Positions 14,892 to 23,060 of a stretch of 30,343 nt of DNA are shown one piece after another (position 1 is the first letter of the stretch; each line of letters begins with the position of its first letter). Source of the DNA: an uncultured Bilophila sp. (GTDB lineage Bacteria; Desulfobacterota; Desulfovibrionia; Desulfovibrionales; Desulfovibrionaceae). The notes beneath the pieces were generated by a model. The model was not told where the DNA came from, made no database searches, and worked only from the letters and a program-made list of their open reading frames with translations. Location: the NCBI GenBank assembly GCA_910585945.1, contig CAJUHZ010000029.1, positions 1 to 30,343 on the forward strand, given 5' to 3'. The position numbers and the translations under genes are program-made.

Positions 14892-16436
14892 GTGCCGAAC
14901 GCCTCCGTAACCAGTCGTGATCTCCCTTTCGGGCTGACGCGCTTTCTTTCCTGGATTTCCCTTGTCCTGATTCTCGCCTCCAGCGTGACCCTGGCCTTTT
15001 TCATCGGCAATTCAGCGAGGAGCACGCTTCTTCTGCGCCAGCAGGATTACGCCCGCCTGATGGCGGCCAATCTCAATCATCAGATATACCGGCGTTTTAC
15101 CCTGCCGACATTTCTGGCCTTCGGCCGCATTGCCCTGCGTCAGCCCGTGCAGTACCAGCAGTTGGACGAAGTGGTGCAATCCACCATTCACGGGTTGCAT
15201 GTGGAAGAATTGCGCATTTACGGCGGGGACAACATCGTCAACTATTCCATAGAAAATTCCGAACTGGGGCGCACGGATCTGACGCCGGAAGGCGTGCCCC
15301 TGGTCATGAAGGACGGCAGGCCGTCCTTTGAAATCCTGTCCAATGTGGACATGTTCAAGGCCATGTTCACCCTGGATCTGCCGCGCCGCAGCTACATGTT
15401 GCGAACCCTTTTTCCCCTGAGTGTGGAAATCGGCGTCAACAAGGCGACGGGGCAGAAGGAATCCCTCACTACAGGCGTTCTGGAAATCAAGCAGGACATT
15501 ACCGACGACTACGACAATGTCATCCGCTTCCAATGGCTTATTCTCGCCACCTGCCTTGGATCCTCCACGGTTCTGTTCGCCTTGCTGCAATTTTTCATTT
15601 TCAAGGCCGAACGGACGCTGAGGGAGCGCATGGCGCAAACGCGCAAGCTGCAAGACGAACTGCACCAGAACGAAAAGCTCGCCGGCATGGGGCGCGTTGT
15701 CGCCAGCATCGCCCACGAAATCCGCAATCCGCTCGGCATCATCCGCTCAAGCGCCGAATTGCTGCTCCGTCGGGCGGAGGGGGAAAACACGTCACGCCGC
15801 ATTCTGGAGGCTGTATACGACGAGTCGTGCCGCCTGAGCCAGACCGTCAACGACTTTCTTGACTACGCGCGCCCGCGCATACCCCGTCGCGAACATGTGG
15901 ACGTGAACGCGTTGCTCAATCAGGCGCAGGCGTTTTTGAACGAAGAACTCCGCCGACACGGCGTGGAGCTTGTGCGCCATGTTCCGGAAGGGCTGAGCGT
16001 GCTTGGCGACAAGGATCTCCTGTATCGCGCCTTCTACAATATTCTTGTCAACGCCATGCAGGCTATCGAAAAAGAGGGCGTTATCCGCATTCGCGGCAAA
16101 AGGCGGGAAGACGGGATGGTGGAACTGGCGTTTCACGACAGCGGACCGGGGTTTCCGCCCAATGAATTGCCCCGTATGCTGGATCCCTTCTTTACCACAA
16201 AAGATCATGGCACAGGTCTCGGGCTGCCCATTGTCAATACTATCATCGCCAGTCATGACGGTTGCATGGAATTGAGCAATCCGGCCGGCGAAGGCGCTCT
16301 TGTGACCCTGCTGCTTCCTTCGCCCGAGGCGGCGGGGAGTCTTGCGGAACCCGCCCTGATCGGCGGCGCGAGCATGGAAACGTTCGGCATCCAGACGCCG
16401 GAGGGAGCGCCAGCCGCCCCGTTGAATCACCAGTAA
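14892..16436 (+). CDS. Membrane sensor histidine kinase
   Basis: The 514-residue protein has a transmembrane helix at about 17-39, a periplasmic sensing region of about 170 residues that I do not recognise, a second helix at about 214-237, and a kinase core. The H-box IAHEIRNPLG places the phosphorylated His at 275. N-, G1- and G2-boxes are NILVNAMQA (384-392), DSGPGFP (416-422) and GTGLGLPI (440-447). The C-terminal 40 residues are an unconserved tail. The architecture is that of NtrB/ZraS-type kinases that work with sigma54 activators, such as the gene directly downstream. The start is GTG 14892, with AAGGAG ten bases upstream, so the start is less certain than the family. Confidence 0.9.
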   Translation: MPNASVTSRDLPFGLTRFLSWISLVLILASSVTLAFFIGNSARSTLLLRQQDYARLMAANLNHQIYRRFTLPTFLAFGRIALRQPVQYQQLDEVVQSTIHGLHVEELRIYGGDNIVNYSIENSELGRTDLTPEGVPLVMKDGRPSFEILSNVDMFKAMFTLDLPRRSYMLRTLFPLSVEIGVNKATGQKESLTTGVLEIKQDITDDYDNVIRFQWLILATCLGSSTVLFALLQFFIFKAERTLRERMAQTRKLQDELHQNEKLAGMGRVVASIAHEIRNPLGIIRSSAELLLRRAEGENTSRRILEAVYDESCRLSQTVNDFLDYARPRIPRREHVDVNALLNQAQAFLNEELRRHGVELVRHVPEGLSVLGDKDLLYRAFYNILVNAMQAIEKEGVIRIRGKRREDGMVELAFHDSGPGFPPNELPRMLDPFFTTKDHGTGLGLPIVNTIIASHDGCMELSNPAGEGALVTLLLPSPEAAGSLAEPALIGGASMETFGIQTPEGAPAAPLNHQ

Positions 16437-16491
16437 ACACGACGCCACGTCCAAAACACGCGCCGCCTGTTCGCGCGCCGGAGATATGGCC

Positions 16492-17871
16492 ATGAATGAC
16501 AGTGTGCACCTGCTTGTCATTGATGACGAGCGCAACTACCTTCTCGTGCTTGAAACATTGCTTGCCGAAGCGGGCTATACCGTAACCGCCCTGAACGATC
16601 CGGAAACAGCGCTGGCGTTTCTGGAAGAGTCGGAAGTCGACGTGGTGATCACCGACATGAAAATGCCGAAGGTGACAGGGCGGGAAGTGCTCGAACGGGT
16701 CAAAAAAAACTGGCCGCATATCCCCGTGCTGATCATGACGGCCTTCGGCTCGATCGAAGGCGCTGTGGAAGCCATGCGATACGGCGCGTTCAATTACATC
16801 ACCAAGCCCTTTTCCAATGACGAACTGCTGCTTTCCATCCAGAACGCCGCCGAACTGGCGAGGGCGCACCGCCAGTACCAGATTTTGCGTGAAAGCCTTG
16901 AGGAGCGGTACGGCAAGCATCAGATCATCGGCCGCAGCAGAGTGATCCGGAACATGCTCGATCTGGTGGACAGGGCGGCTCCCAGCCGGGCCACCGTGCT
17001 GATCACGGGCGAGTCCGGGACAGGCAAGGAACTGGTCGCGCGGGCCATACATTTTTCCTCCCCGCGGGATCAGGCGCCTTTTGTTTCGGTCAACTGCATG
17101 GCTCTCAACCCCGGCGTTCTCGAAAGCGAACTCTTCGGACATGAAAAGGGATCGTTTACAGGCGCCGTCGCCATGCGTCGCGGGCGCTTTGAACAGGCTG
17201 ACGGAGGCACGCTCTTTCTTGACGAAGTGGGGGAACTCACCCCGGAACTTCAGGTGAAACTGTTGCGGGTTCTTCAGGAGCGGCGTTTCGAGCGCGTCGG
17301 CGGTACAGAGGAAATCGAAGTCAACATCCGGGTTGTCGCCGCTACCAACAAGGATTTGTTCCCTCTGGTGCAGTCCGGCCACTTTCGGGAAGATCTCTAC
17401 TACCGGCTCAATGTGGTGCACATCCCCATCCCCCCGTTGCGCGAACGGCGAGAAGACATTCCCCTGCTCGTGGCCCACTTTGCGGAAAAAGTCGCGCGTG
17501 AGAACAATATCCCTGTCAAGACGTTCAGTACGCAGGCATTGAACTACCTGACCGGCTACGAATGGCCGGGCAATATCAGGCAGGTCCAAAACGTGGTGGA
17601 ACGGTGCATGGTTCTTGTCCCGGGGGAAATCATCACGCTGGAGGATCTGCCGCCGGAAATCCGCGATGAAGAAGCGCAGTTCAAAAGCGCGGTCGATTTG
17701 CTCCCGGTACAACTTGATCTGGCGGATACCCTGGAACGCATGGAGGCGGCGCTGATCCGCCGCGCTCTGGTCAGGGCGGATTTCATTCAGGCCAAGGCCG
17801 CCGATCTTCTGGGCATTTCCAAGAGCCTGATGCAGTACAAGCTCAAGAAATACAGCATTACCGGACATTAG
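16492..17871 (+). CDS. Sigma54-dependent NtrC-family response regulator
   Basis: This 459-residue protein has a receiver domain (phospho-acceptor D55 in VVITDMKMPK, K105 in TKPFSND), an AAA+ domain with Walker A GESGTGKE (173-180) and Walker B GTLFLDE (239-245), and a Fis-type helix-turn-helix near the C-terminus (about 415-455). The sigma54-contact loop reads GSFTGA (220-225) instead of the usual GAFTGA, a tolerated variation in several active family members. I favour ATG 16492, eight bases after GGAG; ATG 16486, two codons upstream, is closer to it. It surely pairs with the kinase upstream. Position behind flagellar genes is suggestive of motility control, but the target is not shown by sequence. 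Confidence 0.93.
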   Translation: MNDSVHLLVIDDERNYLLVLETLLAEAGYTVTALNDPETALAFLEESEVDVVITDMKMPKVTGREVLERVKKNWPHIPVLIMTAFGSIEGAVEAMRYGAFNYITKPFSNDELLLSIQNAAELARAHRQYQILRESLEERYGKHQIIGRSRVIRNMLDLVDRAAPSRATVLITGESGTGKELVARAIHFSSPRDQAPFVSVNCMALNPGVLESELFGHEKGSFTGAVAMRRGRFEQADGGTLFLDEVGELTPELQVKLLRVLQERRFERVGGTEEIEVNIRVVAATNKDLFPLVQSGHFREDLYYRLNVVHIPIPPLRERREDIPLLVAHFAEKVARENNIPVKTFSTQALNYLTGYEWPGNIRQVQNVVERCMVLVPGEIITLEDLPPEIRDEEAQFKSAVDLLPVQLDLADTLERMEAALIRRALVRADFIQAKAADLLGISKSLMQYKLKKYSITGH

Positions 17872-17873
17872 AG

Positions 17874-18061
17874 GCCATTTCATAATTCGCATGAAATGGC
17901 TTCCAACGCCAGACGAGAGTCTGGCGCGGCGCGAAAAGCGCCGTGAATGAGCCAAAAACCACGTTTTTTTTGGCGAACTCATTTCATGATTCAGCCTTTG
18001 GGCTGAATCATGAAATGAGTTCCAGAGCATTGTGCGATTGAAAATATCCAATTTCAATCGC
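17874..18061. repeat. Array of six adjacent hairpins after the response regulator
   Basis: Six perfect stems follow one another: GCCATTTCAT/ATGAAATGGC (17874-17900), CGCCAGAC/GTCTGGCG (17907-17926), GGCGC/GCGCC (17928-17942), GCCAAAAA/TTTTTGGC (17951-17974), a 22-bp stem with a TTTG loop (17975-18022), and GCGATTGAAA/TTTCAATCGC (18034-18061). The first begins two bases after the stop codon and probably ends the transcript. Parts recur elsewhere: ATGAAATGAGTT-like sequence near 14225 and 24145, and the last stem's flank near 28135. Confidence 0.8.
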
Positions 18062-18194
18062 GGCGTTGCCGTCACTTCCCCGCGGAGCGGAAAAGACGCG
18101 GCAAAACGCGGTTTGCCCGCTTGTTCGGCACGGGCGTCCGCTCTCCCGGCCGCCCGACGTTTGCCCACAATTCATTGGGAAATCTCTAACGCAG

Positions 18195-18224
18195 GAACCC
18201 TGAGTCTGTACAAACTCAGGGTTC
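18195..18224. terminator. 11-bp hairpin between two convergent genes
   Basis: GAACCCTGAGT (18195-18205) pairs perfectly with ACTCAGGGTTC (18214-18224). It lies between the rightward response regulator and the leftward methyltransferase. An A run follows on the plus strand and no T run follows on either strand, so terminator function is only possible. Confidence 0.45.
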
Positions 18225-18257
18225 AAAAATGCGTTCTCTTCGACGCCGGCGGCAGAT

Positions 18258-18409
18258 CTCATCACAACGCCGTACGCGAAAAGCCGTTTCTTTCGGCCGG
18301 CAAGGCATACAGCAACTAAAGCTGTATTGAACATCCAGTCGATGCTGGTCTTGCAATGCCGCCAGACGCAAAACGGCTTTGCAGCAGGCGGAGTCATGAG
18401 GGTTGGCCC
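18258..18409 (+). mobile_element. Dispersed long-hairpin element, copy B
   Basis: Forward copy: CTCATCACAACGCC, CGCGAAAAGCCGTTTC, TTCGGCCGGCAAGG, AAAGCTGTATTGAACAT, then AATGCCGCCAGACGC, AAAACGGCTTTGCAGCAGG and the right terminus TCATGAGGGTTGGCCC. The left terminus has lost GGGTCAGCC. It sits between the methyltransferase 3' end and the hairpin array. Confidence 0.78.
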
Positions 18410-18468
18410 TGGTATTTTCCGGCTGGCAAAGGCAAGCTGTCTGTTTGCGGCTTCGCCCAGGTATTGCC

Positions 18469-19965
18469 TTACGCCTTGCGCAGAACCGCCCCATACATGA
18501 GATCCGTTCCGCAGGCGTCGGGGGTGTTTCGCCATTCCCGATGCAGTTCCGCTTCGGAATGCTCCGCAAGAAAGGCTCGAACCTGTTGTTCGTTTTCCCC
18601 GGGGTTGACGGTACACGTCATGTAGACAAGCCGCCCGCCCGCCGGGGTTAGCTCCCAACAGGCACGAAGCAAATCTTTCTGCAATGCGACAAGTTCGGAA
18701 ATCTGCTCCGGCCGGCGCAAGCGCCGCAGATCGGGACGTCGGGCCAATGTTCCCAGCCCGCTGCATGGCGCGTCCACTATAATAAGGGGAGGCCCCTTGC
18801 GCAAGGCTGGCGCAGCAGCCGAAGCGCAAAAGATCGGAGGAGGGGACAGATGAAGCCGTCTTGCTTCACGCCGGATGCCCTGCAAGCGGGAAAGATTGAT
18901 ATCGCTTGCCGCCCAAATGTTCAGCCCAAGTTCCGCCAGAGCAAAGGTTTTCCCCCCGTATCCCGCGCAGGCGTCCCAGAACGGTTTCCCCCGATACCAG
19001 TCTTCAAGAACAGGAGCGCTCCGCAACCTTCCGGGAGGTGTTGCCAATGATCCGGACAAGACGCCTGGATCTTCCTCACCTTCACTCAACAATGCGGCCA
19101 AAAGCGCCTGACTCCCCCCGCCCTGCCGGGAAAAATCCCCGGCAAGAAGCCCCTGTCGCAGACTTGCCTGATTTTTGCCTGGCGGAAAACGAACGCCGGA
19201 AAAACCAACTTGTTCCCCACACGCAGCAGGGAGCGTGCCATTCATGCATTCATCAAATCCTGATGAAGAAGGAGGCCGGCAAAAATGCTCCAGAGAAGCA
19301 CGCCAGCCCGGGCGCAGTCTGTTGATCCGGATACATGACCAGGGTGTTTTGGATGCCGACTCGGCAAGTTGATGAGCTGTCTCTTCACCATATGCCGAAT
19401 GCCAGAGAGAGAGGATCCATTGCGGCACACCGCTTGTGATTTCCAACTGTTCTAAAGGCGTCAGTTGATGATCTTGCGACGTCAGGCAAACCAGCACACG
19501 GTCAAGCGATCCTTCCTGCTCATGCAGGCGGACCAGGTTTCTGAGCAAACCGTTTGCCACCCGAGACAAGCCTTGCCCAAACCGTTTCTTGATTTCAGAG
19601 ACAGTCGTGTCAACAGTTGCGTGTGCTGGAATGCGATCCAGGCAGAAAAGTTCATAGGCAGCGGATTCCAGACGTTGCAACATGGCCGGGGGAAGTTTTT
19701 CCGGCGCTTTCAGATAATGCGCGACAAGCCAGCGCAAGCTTGGTTCCCGACGCAGATATCCATAGACAAGTTCGGTCGTCAATGCTTTATCTTGTTCAGA
19801 AAGAGTCACACGATCCAAAATTTCATGCAAGGCGGCCTGGACAGGCCTATGGAGAGCGCAACGCTCCAGGACCAGAAAGACGGCCTCTCTCGCGGAATGA
19901 CATGAAGGAGTGCTCGAAGAGGTGCTCGGGGAACAACATTTTCGGGAAGTTTTCACGTGAAACAT
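18469..19965 (-). CDS. RsmB-like 16S rRNA (cytosine-5) methyltransferase
   Basis: The 498-residue protein has an N-terminal NusB-like RNA-binding domain (about 25-150) and a C-terminal Rossmann methyltransferase of the RsmB/NOP2 family. The SAM motif is DACAGYGGKT (331-340). The two cysteines used in this chemistry are C401 in DAPCSGLGT and C451 in MTCTVNPGENE. The latter reads TCT where TCS is usual. Between the two domains, around 290-328, is a linker longer than in standard RsmB. The start codon ATG 19965 lies inside a parS-like palindrome, so the protein begins MFHVK; the ribosome site (GAAGGAAG) is very close to it. RsmB itself is the best guess, but other members of the family cannot be excluded. 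Confidence 0.87.
   Translation of the reverse strand: MFHVKTSRKCCSPSTSSSTPSCHSAREAVFLVLERCALHRPVQAALHEILDRVTLSEQDKALTTELVYGYLRREPSLRWLVAHYLKAPEKLPPAMLQRLESAAYELFCLDRIPAHATVDTTVSEIKKRFGQGLSRVANGLLRNLVRLHEQEGSLDRVLVCLTSQDHQLTPLEQLEITSGVPQWILSLWHSAYGEETAHQLAESASKTPWSCIRINRLRPGWRASLEHFCRPPSSSGFDECMNGTLPAACGEQVGFSGVRFPPGKNQASLRQGLLAGDFSRQGGGSQALLAALLSEGEEDPGVLSGSLATPPGRLRSAPVLEDWYRGKPFWDACAGYGGKTFALAELGLNIWAASDINLSRLQGIRREARRLHLSPPPIFCASAAAPALRKGPPLIIVDAPCSGLGTLARRPDLRRLRRPEQISELVALQKDLLRACWELTPAGGRLVYMTCTVNPGENEQQVRAFLAEHSEAELHREWRNTPDACGTDLMYGAVLRKA
19949..19964. promoter_or_regulatory. parS-like site overlapping the methyltransferase start
   Basis: The 16-mer GTTTTCACGTGAAACA matches the classical parS sequence (TGTTTCACGTGAAACA) at 14 of 16 positions, including the whole TTTCACGTGAAA core. 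It is about 1.6 kb from the parB stop. The methyltransferase start codon overlaps it, so ParB binding could affect that gene. Confidence 0.55.
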
Positions 19966-20161
19966 CTTCCTTCACATGGATATGGATTGAACGTATGTAA
20001 AAAATCGGCACTTCTGACTGACAAGAAAAATAGTAAAAAAACTCTATGGAGATACGATCAAAACATGTCTTGCAGCGTACCGGGTACGCCAAGGTAGCTC
20101 TGAAAAGATGGGAAGGGAAGCCCCCGGGAGCATTTTGCCACTCAAAGGTCAATCCGCTCCA

Positions 20162-20488
20162 AGACCGCCCTCATGAACATACCATCCGCGAAAAACCGTT
20201 TTTTCGGCCGGTAAGGAAACAAGCAGATGAAGCTGTCTTGAATATATAGGGTCAGCCCTCAAGAGTCCGCCTGCTGCAAAGCCGTTTTTGTTTCCAGCGA
20301 CGTTACAAGGCCAACATTGACCCTGCGGCAGATTCAATACAGCTTCGCCCAGTGTTTGCCCCTTGCCGGCCGGAAAAAACGGCTTTTCGCGGACGACATT
20401 TTCATGAGGGCTGACCCCAGTCAATATTGGCCCTGCACGCCGCCAGAAACAAAAACGGCTTTGCAGCAGGAAGACTCTTGAGGGCTGA
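20162..20488 (+). mobile_element. Dispersed long-hairpin element, outer copy C (split by an insertion)
   Basis: The left half runs 20162-20248 (GACCGCCCTCATGAA, CATCCGCGAAAAACCG, TTTTTTCGGCCGGTAAGG, GAAGCTGTCTTGAATAT) and the right half resumes at 20418 (CAGTCAATATTGGCCC, CGCCGCCAGA, ACGGCTTTGCAGCAGG) and ends near 20488 (CTTGAGGGCTGA). Without the inner copy the halves join to an almost regular element of about 158 bases. Confidence 0.82.
20249..20417 (-). mobile_element. Dispersed long-hairpin element, inner copy C' (inserted into copy C)
   Basis: This 169-base, full-length copy lies in reverse orientation between GGGTCAGCCCTC and GAGGGCTGACCC. The left end is preceded by TA and the right end is followed directly by outer-copy sequence (CAGTC). 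Its apex region is of a second type: read in element orientation it contains GCCGCAGGGTCAATGTTGG. Confidence 0.88.
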
Positions 20489-20493
20489 AAAAA

Positions 20494-21588
20494 TCACGCC
20501 GGGCAACATGCGCTCCATCGACTCAGAGCAGGAGCCGGCAAATGCCTGATGGCTTCTGCAAGCTCCTCTGGAGAAACTGTCGCCGCTCCCACTCTGGCCA
20601 CAACAAGACCGGCGGCGTAATTGGCCAGCATACAGGCGGCAAGAAGATCCATTCCGGCCGCCAGCCCCAGGCCCAAAGTGGCGATGACGGTATCCCCGGC
20701 CCCGGTCACGTCAAAAACATCTCTGGCCATTGTGGGAATATGCCAGATCTCATCTGATCCGGAAAACAGGGCCATACCTTCCGCGCCAAGCGTGATGAGA
20801 AGGCAGGGGCAGCCCGGATCTTTCAGCAGGCGAAGCCCTGCCCGCACAATATCTTCCCTGGCATGTACGGGACACCCGGCGCACTCTCCGGCTTCACGCG
20901 TGTTGGGCGTCATCAGAAAAGCGCCCTGATACAAGGGGGCATTGGCAGGTTTCGGATCGACGAGCAAACGCTTTTCCCGCCCCGCCAGATCGATCCGACG
21001 CATCACATGCGTCATGAATTCAGGCGAGACAATTCCCTTGGCGTAATCGGAAAGAATGATGATATCGTGCTCTTCAAGCAGGTCATCAAAATGGGAGAGC
21101 ACGGCAAGGAGCGTGTCTTTGGGCAGAGGAGAGGCATCTTCCCGATCCAGACGCACCATCTGCTGCCGCCTGGCCATAACCCGTGTTTTTACTGTTGTCG
21201 GACGAGAGCTTGCGGAAACAAGACAGGGAGTGATTCCTTCCCGATCCAGCAGAGAGCGGAGGATAACGGCTTCCCGATCCTCTCCTGTCACTCCAAGCAA
21301 GGTGGCCTTGCCGCCAAGAGCCGCAATGTTTCTCGCCACATTGCCCGCTCCGCCAAGGAGATGGCGTTCCTCTTCTATTCTGACGACAGGAACAGGCGCT
21401 TCCGGAGAAATTCGTTCCGCATCACCAAAGAGGTAGGCGTCAAGCATGAGATCGCCTACGACAAGCACACGCCGGCCGCTCAAATCCTCCACGCACTGCG
21501 GAGAAAGCACCTTTCGATGCATCGCCTCTTCCTGCCCGCTCCCGGAAACTCCCTTTTCTGTCGGCGCTACGCATCCTGACAAAGTCAT
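20494..21588 (-). CDS. ADP-heptose pathway kinase, PfkB family (RfaE1 domain)
   Basis: The 364-residue protein matches D-glycero-beta-D-manno-heptose-7-phosphate kinase, the N-terminal half of HldE, which makes heptose 1,7-bisphosphate for lipopolysaccharide inner core. Landmarks are VLVVGDLMLDAYLFGDAERISPEAPVP (41-67), GGAGNVARNIAALGG (79-93), the DYAKG block (181-185) and DVTGAGDT (293-300) with the catalytic Asp at 299. The C-terminal cytidylyltransferase domain of bifunctional HldE is absent, so that step needs a separate gene. ATG 21588 overlaps the parB stop as ATGA, arguing for coupling. A second start at 21522 (MHRKV) with AGGAAGAG upstream is possible and would remove a variable N-terminus. 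Confidence 0.87.
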   Translation of the reverse strand: MTLSGCVAPTEKGVSGSGQEEAMHRKVLSPQCVEDLSGRRVLVVGDLMLDAYLFGDAERISPEAPVPVVRIEEERHLLGGAGNVARNIAALGGKATLLGVTGEDREAVILRSLLDREGITPCLVSASSRPTTVKTRVMARRQQMVRLDREDASPLPKDTLLAVLSHFDDLLEEHDIIILSDYAKGIVSPEFMTHVMRRIDLAGREKRLLVDPKPANAPLYQGAFLMTPNTREAGECAGCPVHAREDIVRAGLRLLKDPGCPCLLITLGAEGMALFSGSDEIWHIPTMARDVFDVTGAGDTVIATLGLGLAAGMDLLAACMLANYAAGLVVARVGAATVSPEELAEAIRHLPAPALSRWSACCPA

Positions 21589-22628
21589 GCGTTCTCTTCT
21601 CCCTCTGACATGCGGAGGGATTCGTCCTCCGAACCCTCAGCCTCCAACGGCGTTCTCCCCTCTTCATCAGCAGACGCGCCCAGTCTGGCAAGCAGATGCG
21701 CCAGTTGTTCGGCTGATTCGTACGGCAGGGTGATTCTGCCGATTTTATCTGTCCCGGCGATGGTCGCCTTGGGATGCACTGCGGAACGCAGACCAAGAAT
21801 CATCCGCTTGATCGTTTCCGATTTCTCGGTTCGCGCGTTTTTCGGGCGAGACTGAGCGGCTCCGGTCACGGCCGGGGGCAGGACGCCGTGCCGCTTCCAA
21901 TATACAACTGCCGCTTCAGCGTCGCGTACCGAAAGGTGCGCCTGCACAATGGCTTCAAACAGAACTTCTCGCAGATCTTCTTCAGGGAGCGCCAAAAGAG
22001 CGCGTGCGTGCCCGGGCGACAGGCTTCCGTCGCGCAACGCTTCCCGCATTGCTTCCGGCAGTTGCAACAGGCGCAAGGCATTGGCGACGGCGGAACGACT
22101 TTTGCCAAGGCGCTTTGCCAGCTCTTCCTGTGAACCGGCCAGGCGATCCCGCAAGGTCTGAATGGCGAGCGCCTCTTCCAGGGGATTGAGATCCTCACGC
22201 TGCAAGTTTTCAATGAGCGCCGCCGTCAGGGCATCTTCGTCCGACATATCCCGAATGAAAACGGGAACCTCTTCCAAACCGGCCATTCGGGCCGCCCTCC
22301 AGCGGCGTTCGCCAGCGACGATTTCATAAATGGTCGCGGTCTCGGTCCGAAACGGGCGGACAAGCAAGGGCTGAACCACACCCTGGCTGCGAATGGATTC
22401 CGCCAGTTCCTGCAGAGCCTCTTCATCAAAGGTCACCCGCGGCTGCCCCTGCGCCGGACTCAATGCGGCAATGGGCAGACGGGTTATGGCCGCTTTTGTG
22501 GAATCTTCGTGGCTGTTTTTCTCTTCTTCCCCATCGCCTGCATTTTGCCGCAACGCTCCGGACTGCATTGCAGAGTTGCGAAACAATGCATCCAATCCTC
22601 TCCCCAGACCACGATCAGTCGCGCTCAT
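21585..22628 (-). CDS. parB: Chromosome-partitioning protein ParB
   Basis: The 347-residue protein starts RGLGRGLDALF after five residues, the typical start of chromosomal ParB. The CTP-binding part includes GERRWRAAR (106-114) and ENLQREDLNP (140-149). The DNA-binding helix-turn-helix is EELAKRLGKSRSAVANALRLL (168-188), and a C-terminal dimerisation domain follows. It binds parS and spreads along DNA as a clamp, acting with ParA in origin segregation. I start at ATG 22628 with AGGA six bases upstream; a GTG precedes it at 22631. An Ala- and Glu-rich linker lies near 300. The 432 bases between parA and parB contain a hairpin element. Confidence 0.95.
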   Translation of the reverse strand: MSATDRGLGRGLDALFRNSAMQSGALRQNAGDGEEEKNSHEDSTKAAITRLPIAALSPAQGQPRVTFDEEALQELAESIRSQGVVQPLLVRPFRTETATIYEIVAGERRWRAARMAGLEEVPVFIRDMSDEDALTAALIENLQREDLNPLEEALAIQTLRDRLAGSQEELAKRLGKSRSAVANALRLLQLPEAMREALRDGSLSPGHARALLALPEEDLREVLFEAIVQAHLSVRDAEAAVVYWKRHGVLPPAVTGAAQSRPKNARTEKSETIKRMILGLRSAVHPKATIAGTDKIGRITLPYESAEQLAHLLARLGASADEEGRTPLEAEGSEDESLRMSEGEENA

Positions 22629-22681
22629 CACATTTCCTTCCTGTAAGAAACTGCCTTTCGGCTTTTCTGCAAATATTGCCC

Positions 22682-22846
22682 GGGGTCAGCCCTCATGAAA
22701 ACGCCTGCCGCAAAGCCGTTTGTGCGTCCGGCGGCGTTGCAAGGCCAACATTGACTGTATGTTCAATACAGCTTCGCCCAATGTTTGCCCCTTGCCGGCC
22801 GGAAAAACGGCTTTTCGCGGACGGCATTTCCATGAGGGCTGACCCC
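22682..22846 (-). mobile_element. Dispersed long-hairpin element, copy D (between parA and parB)
   Basis: This 165-base copy is the cleanest. Its termini are GGGGTCAGCCCTCATG and CATGAGGGCTGACCCC, perfect inverted repeats. Inside them AAAGCCGTTT pairs with AAACGGCTTT and the GCAAGGCCAACATTG arm pairs with CAATGTTTGCCCCTTGC. The exact centre (22755-22771) is the perfect apex hairpin CTGTAT-GTTCA-ATACAG. The whole element can thus fold as one stem. It contains no open frame with a ribosome site. The stretch 22847-23060 beside it shows nothing recognisable. Confidence 0.9.
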
Positions 22847-23060
22847 ACTGTGCCCGAGCAAATCCTGTGAATCCGTTTCATGCCTTTCCCTGCAAGCATA
22901 CATAAGGGATGCCTTTCAAAAATATGCCTTTGGGGGGCGCTCACAGAGATCTTGCCGTTGTGTCAGATTTCTGCCTGACGACGAACATCATGTATGAACT
23001 GTATGAAATGGATCCCAAAACAGCTTAAAAAACTCTGCTCCGGCTGCCCGAGAAAACCCG

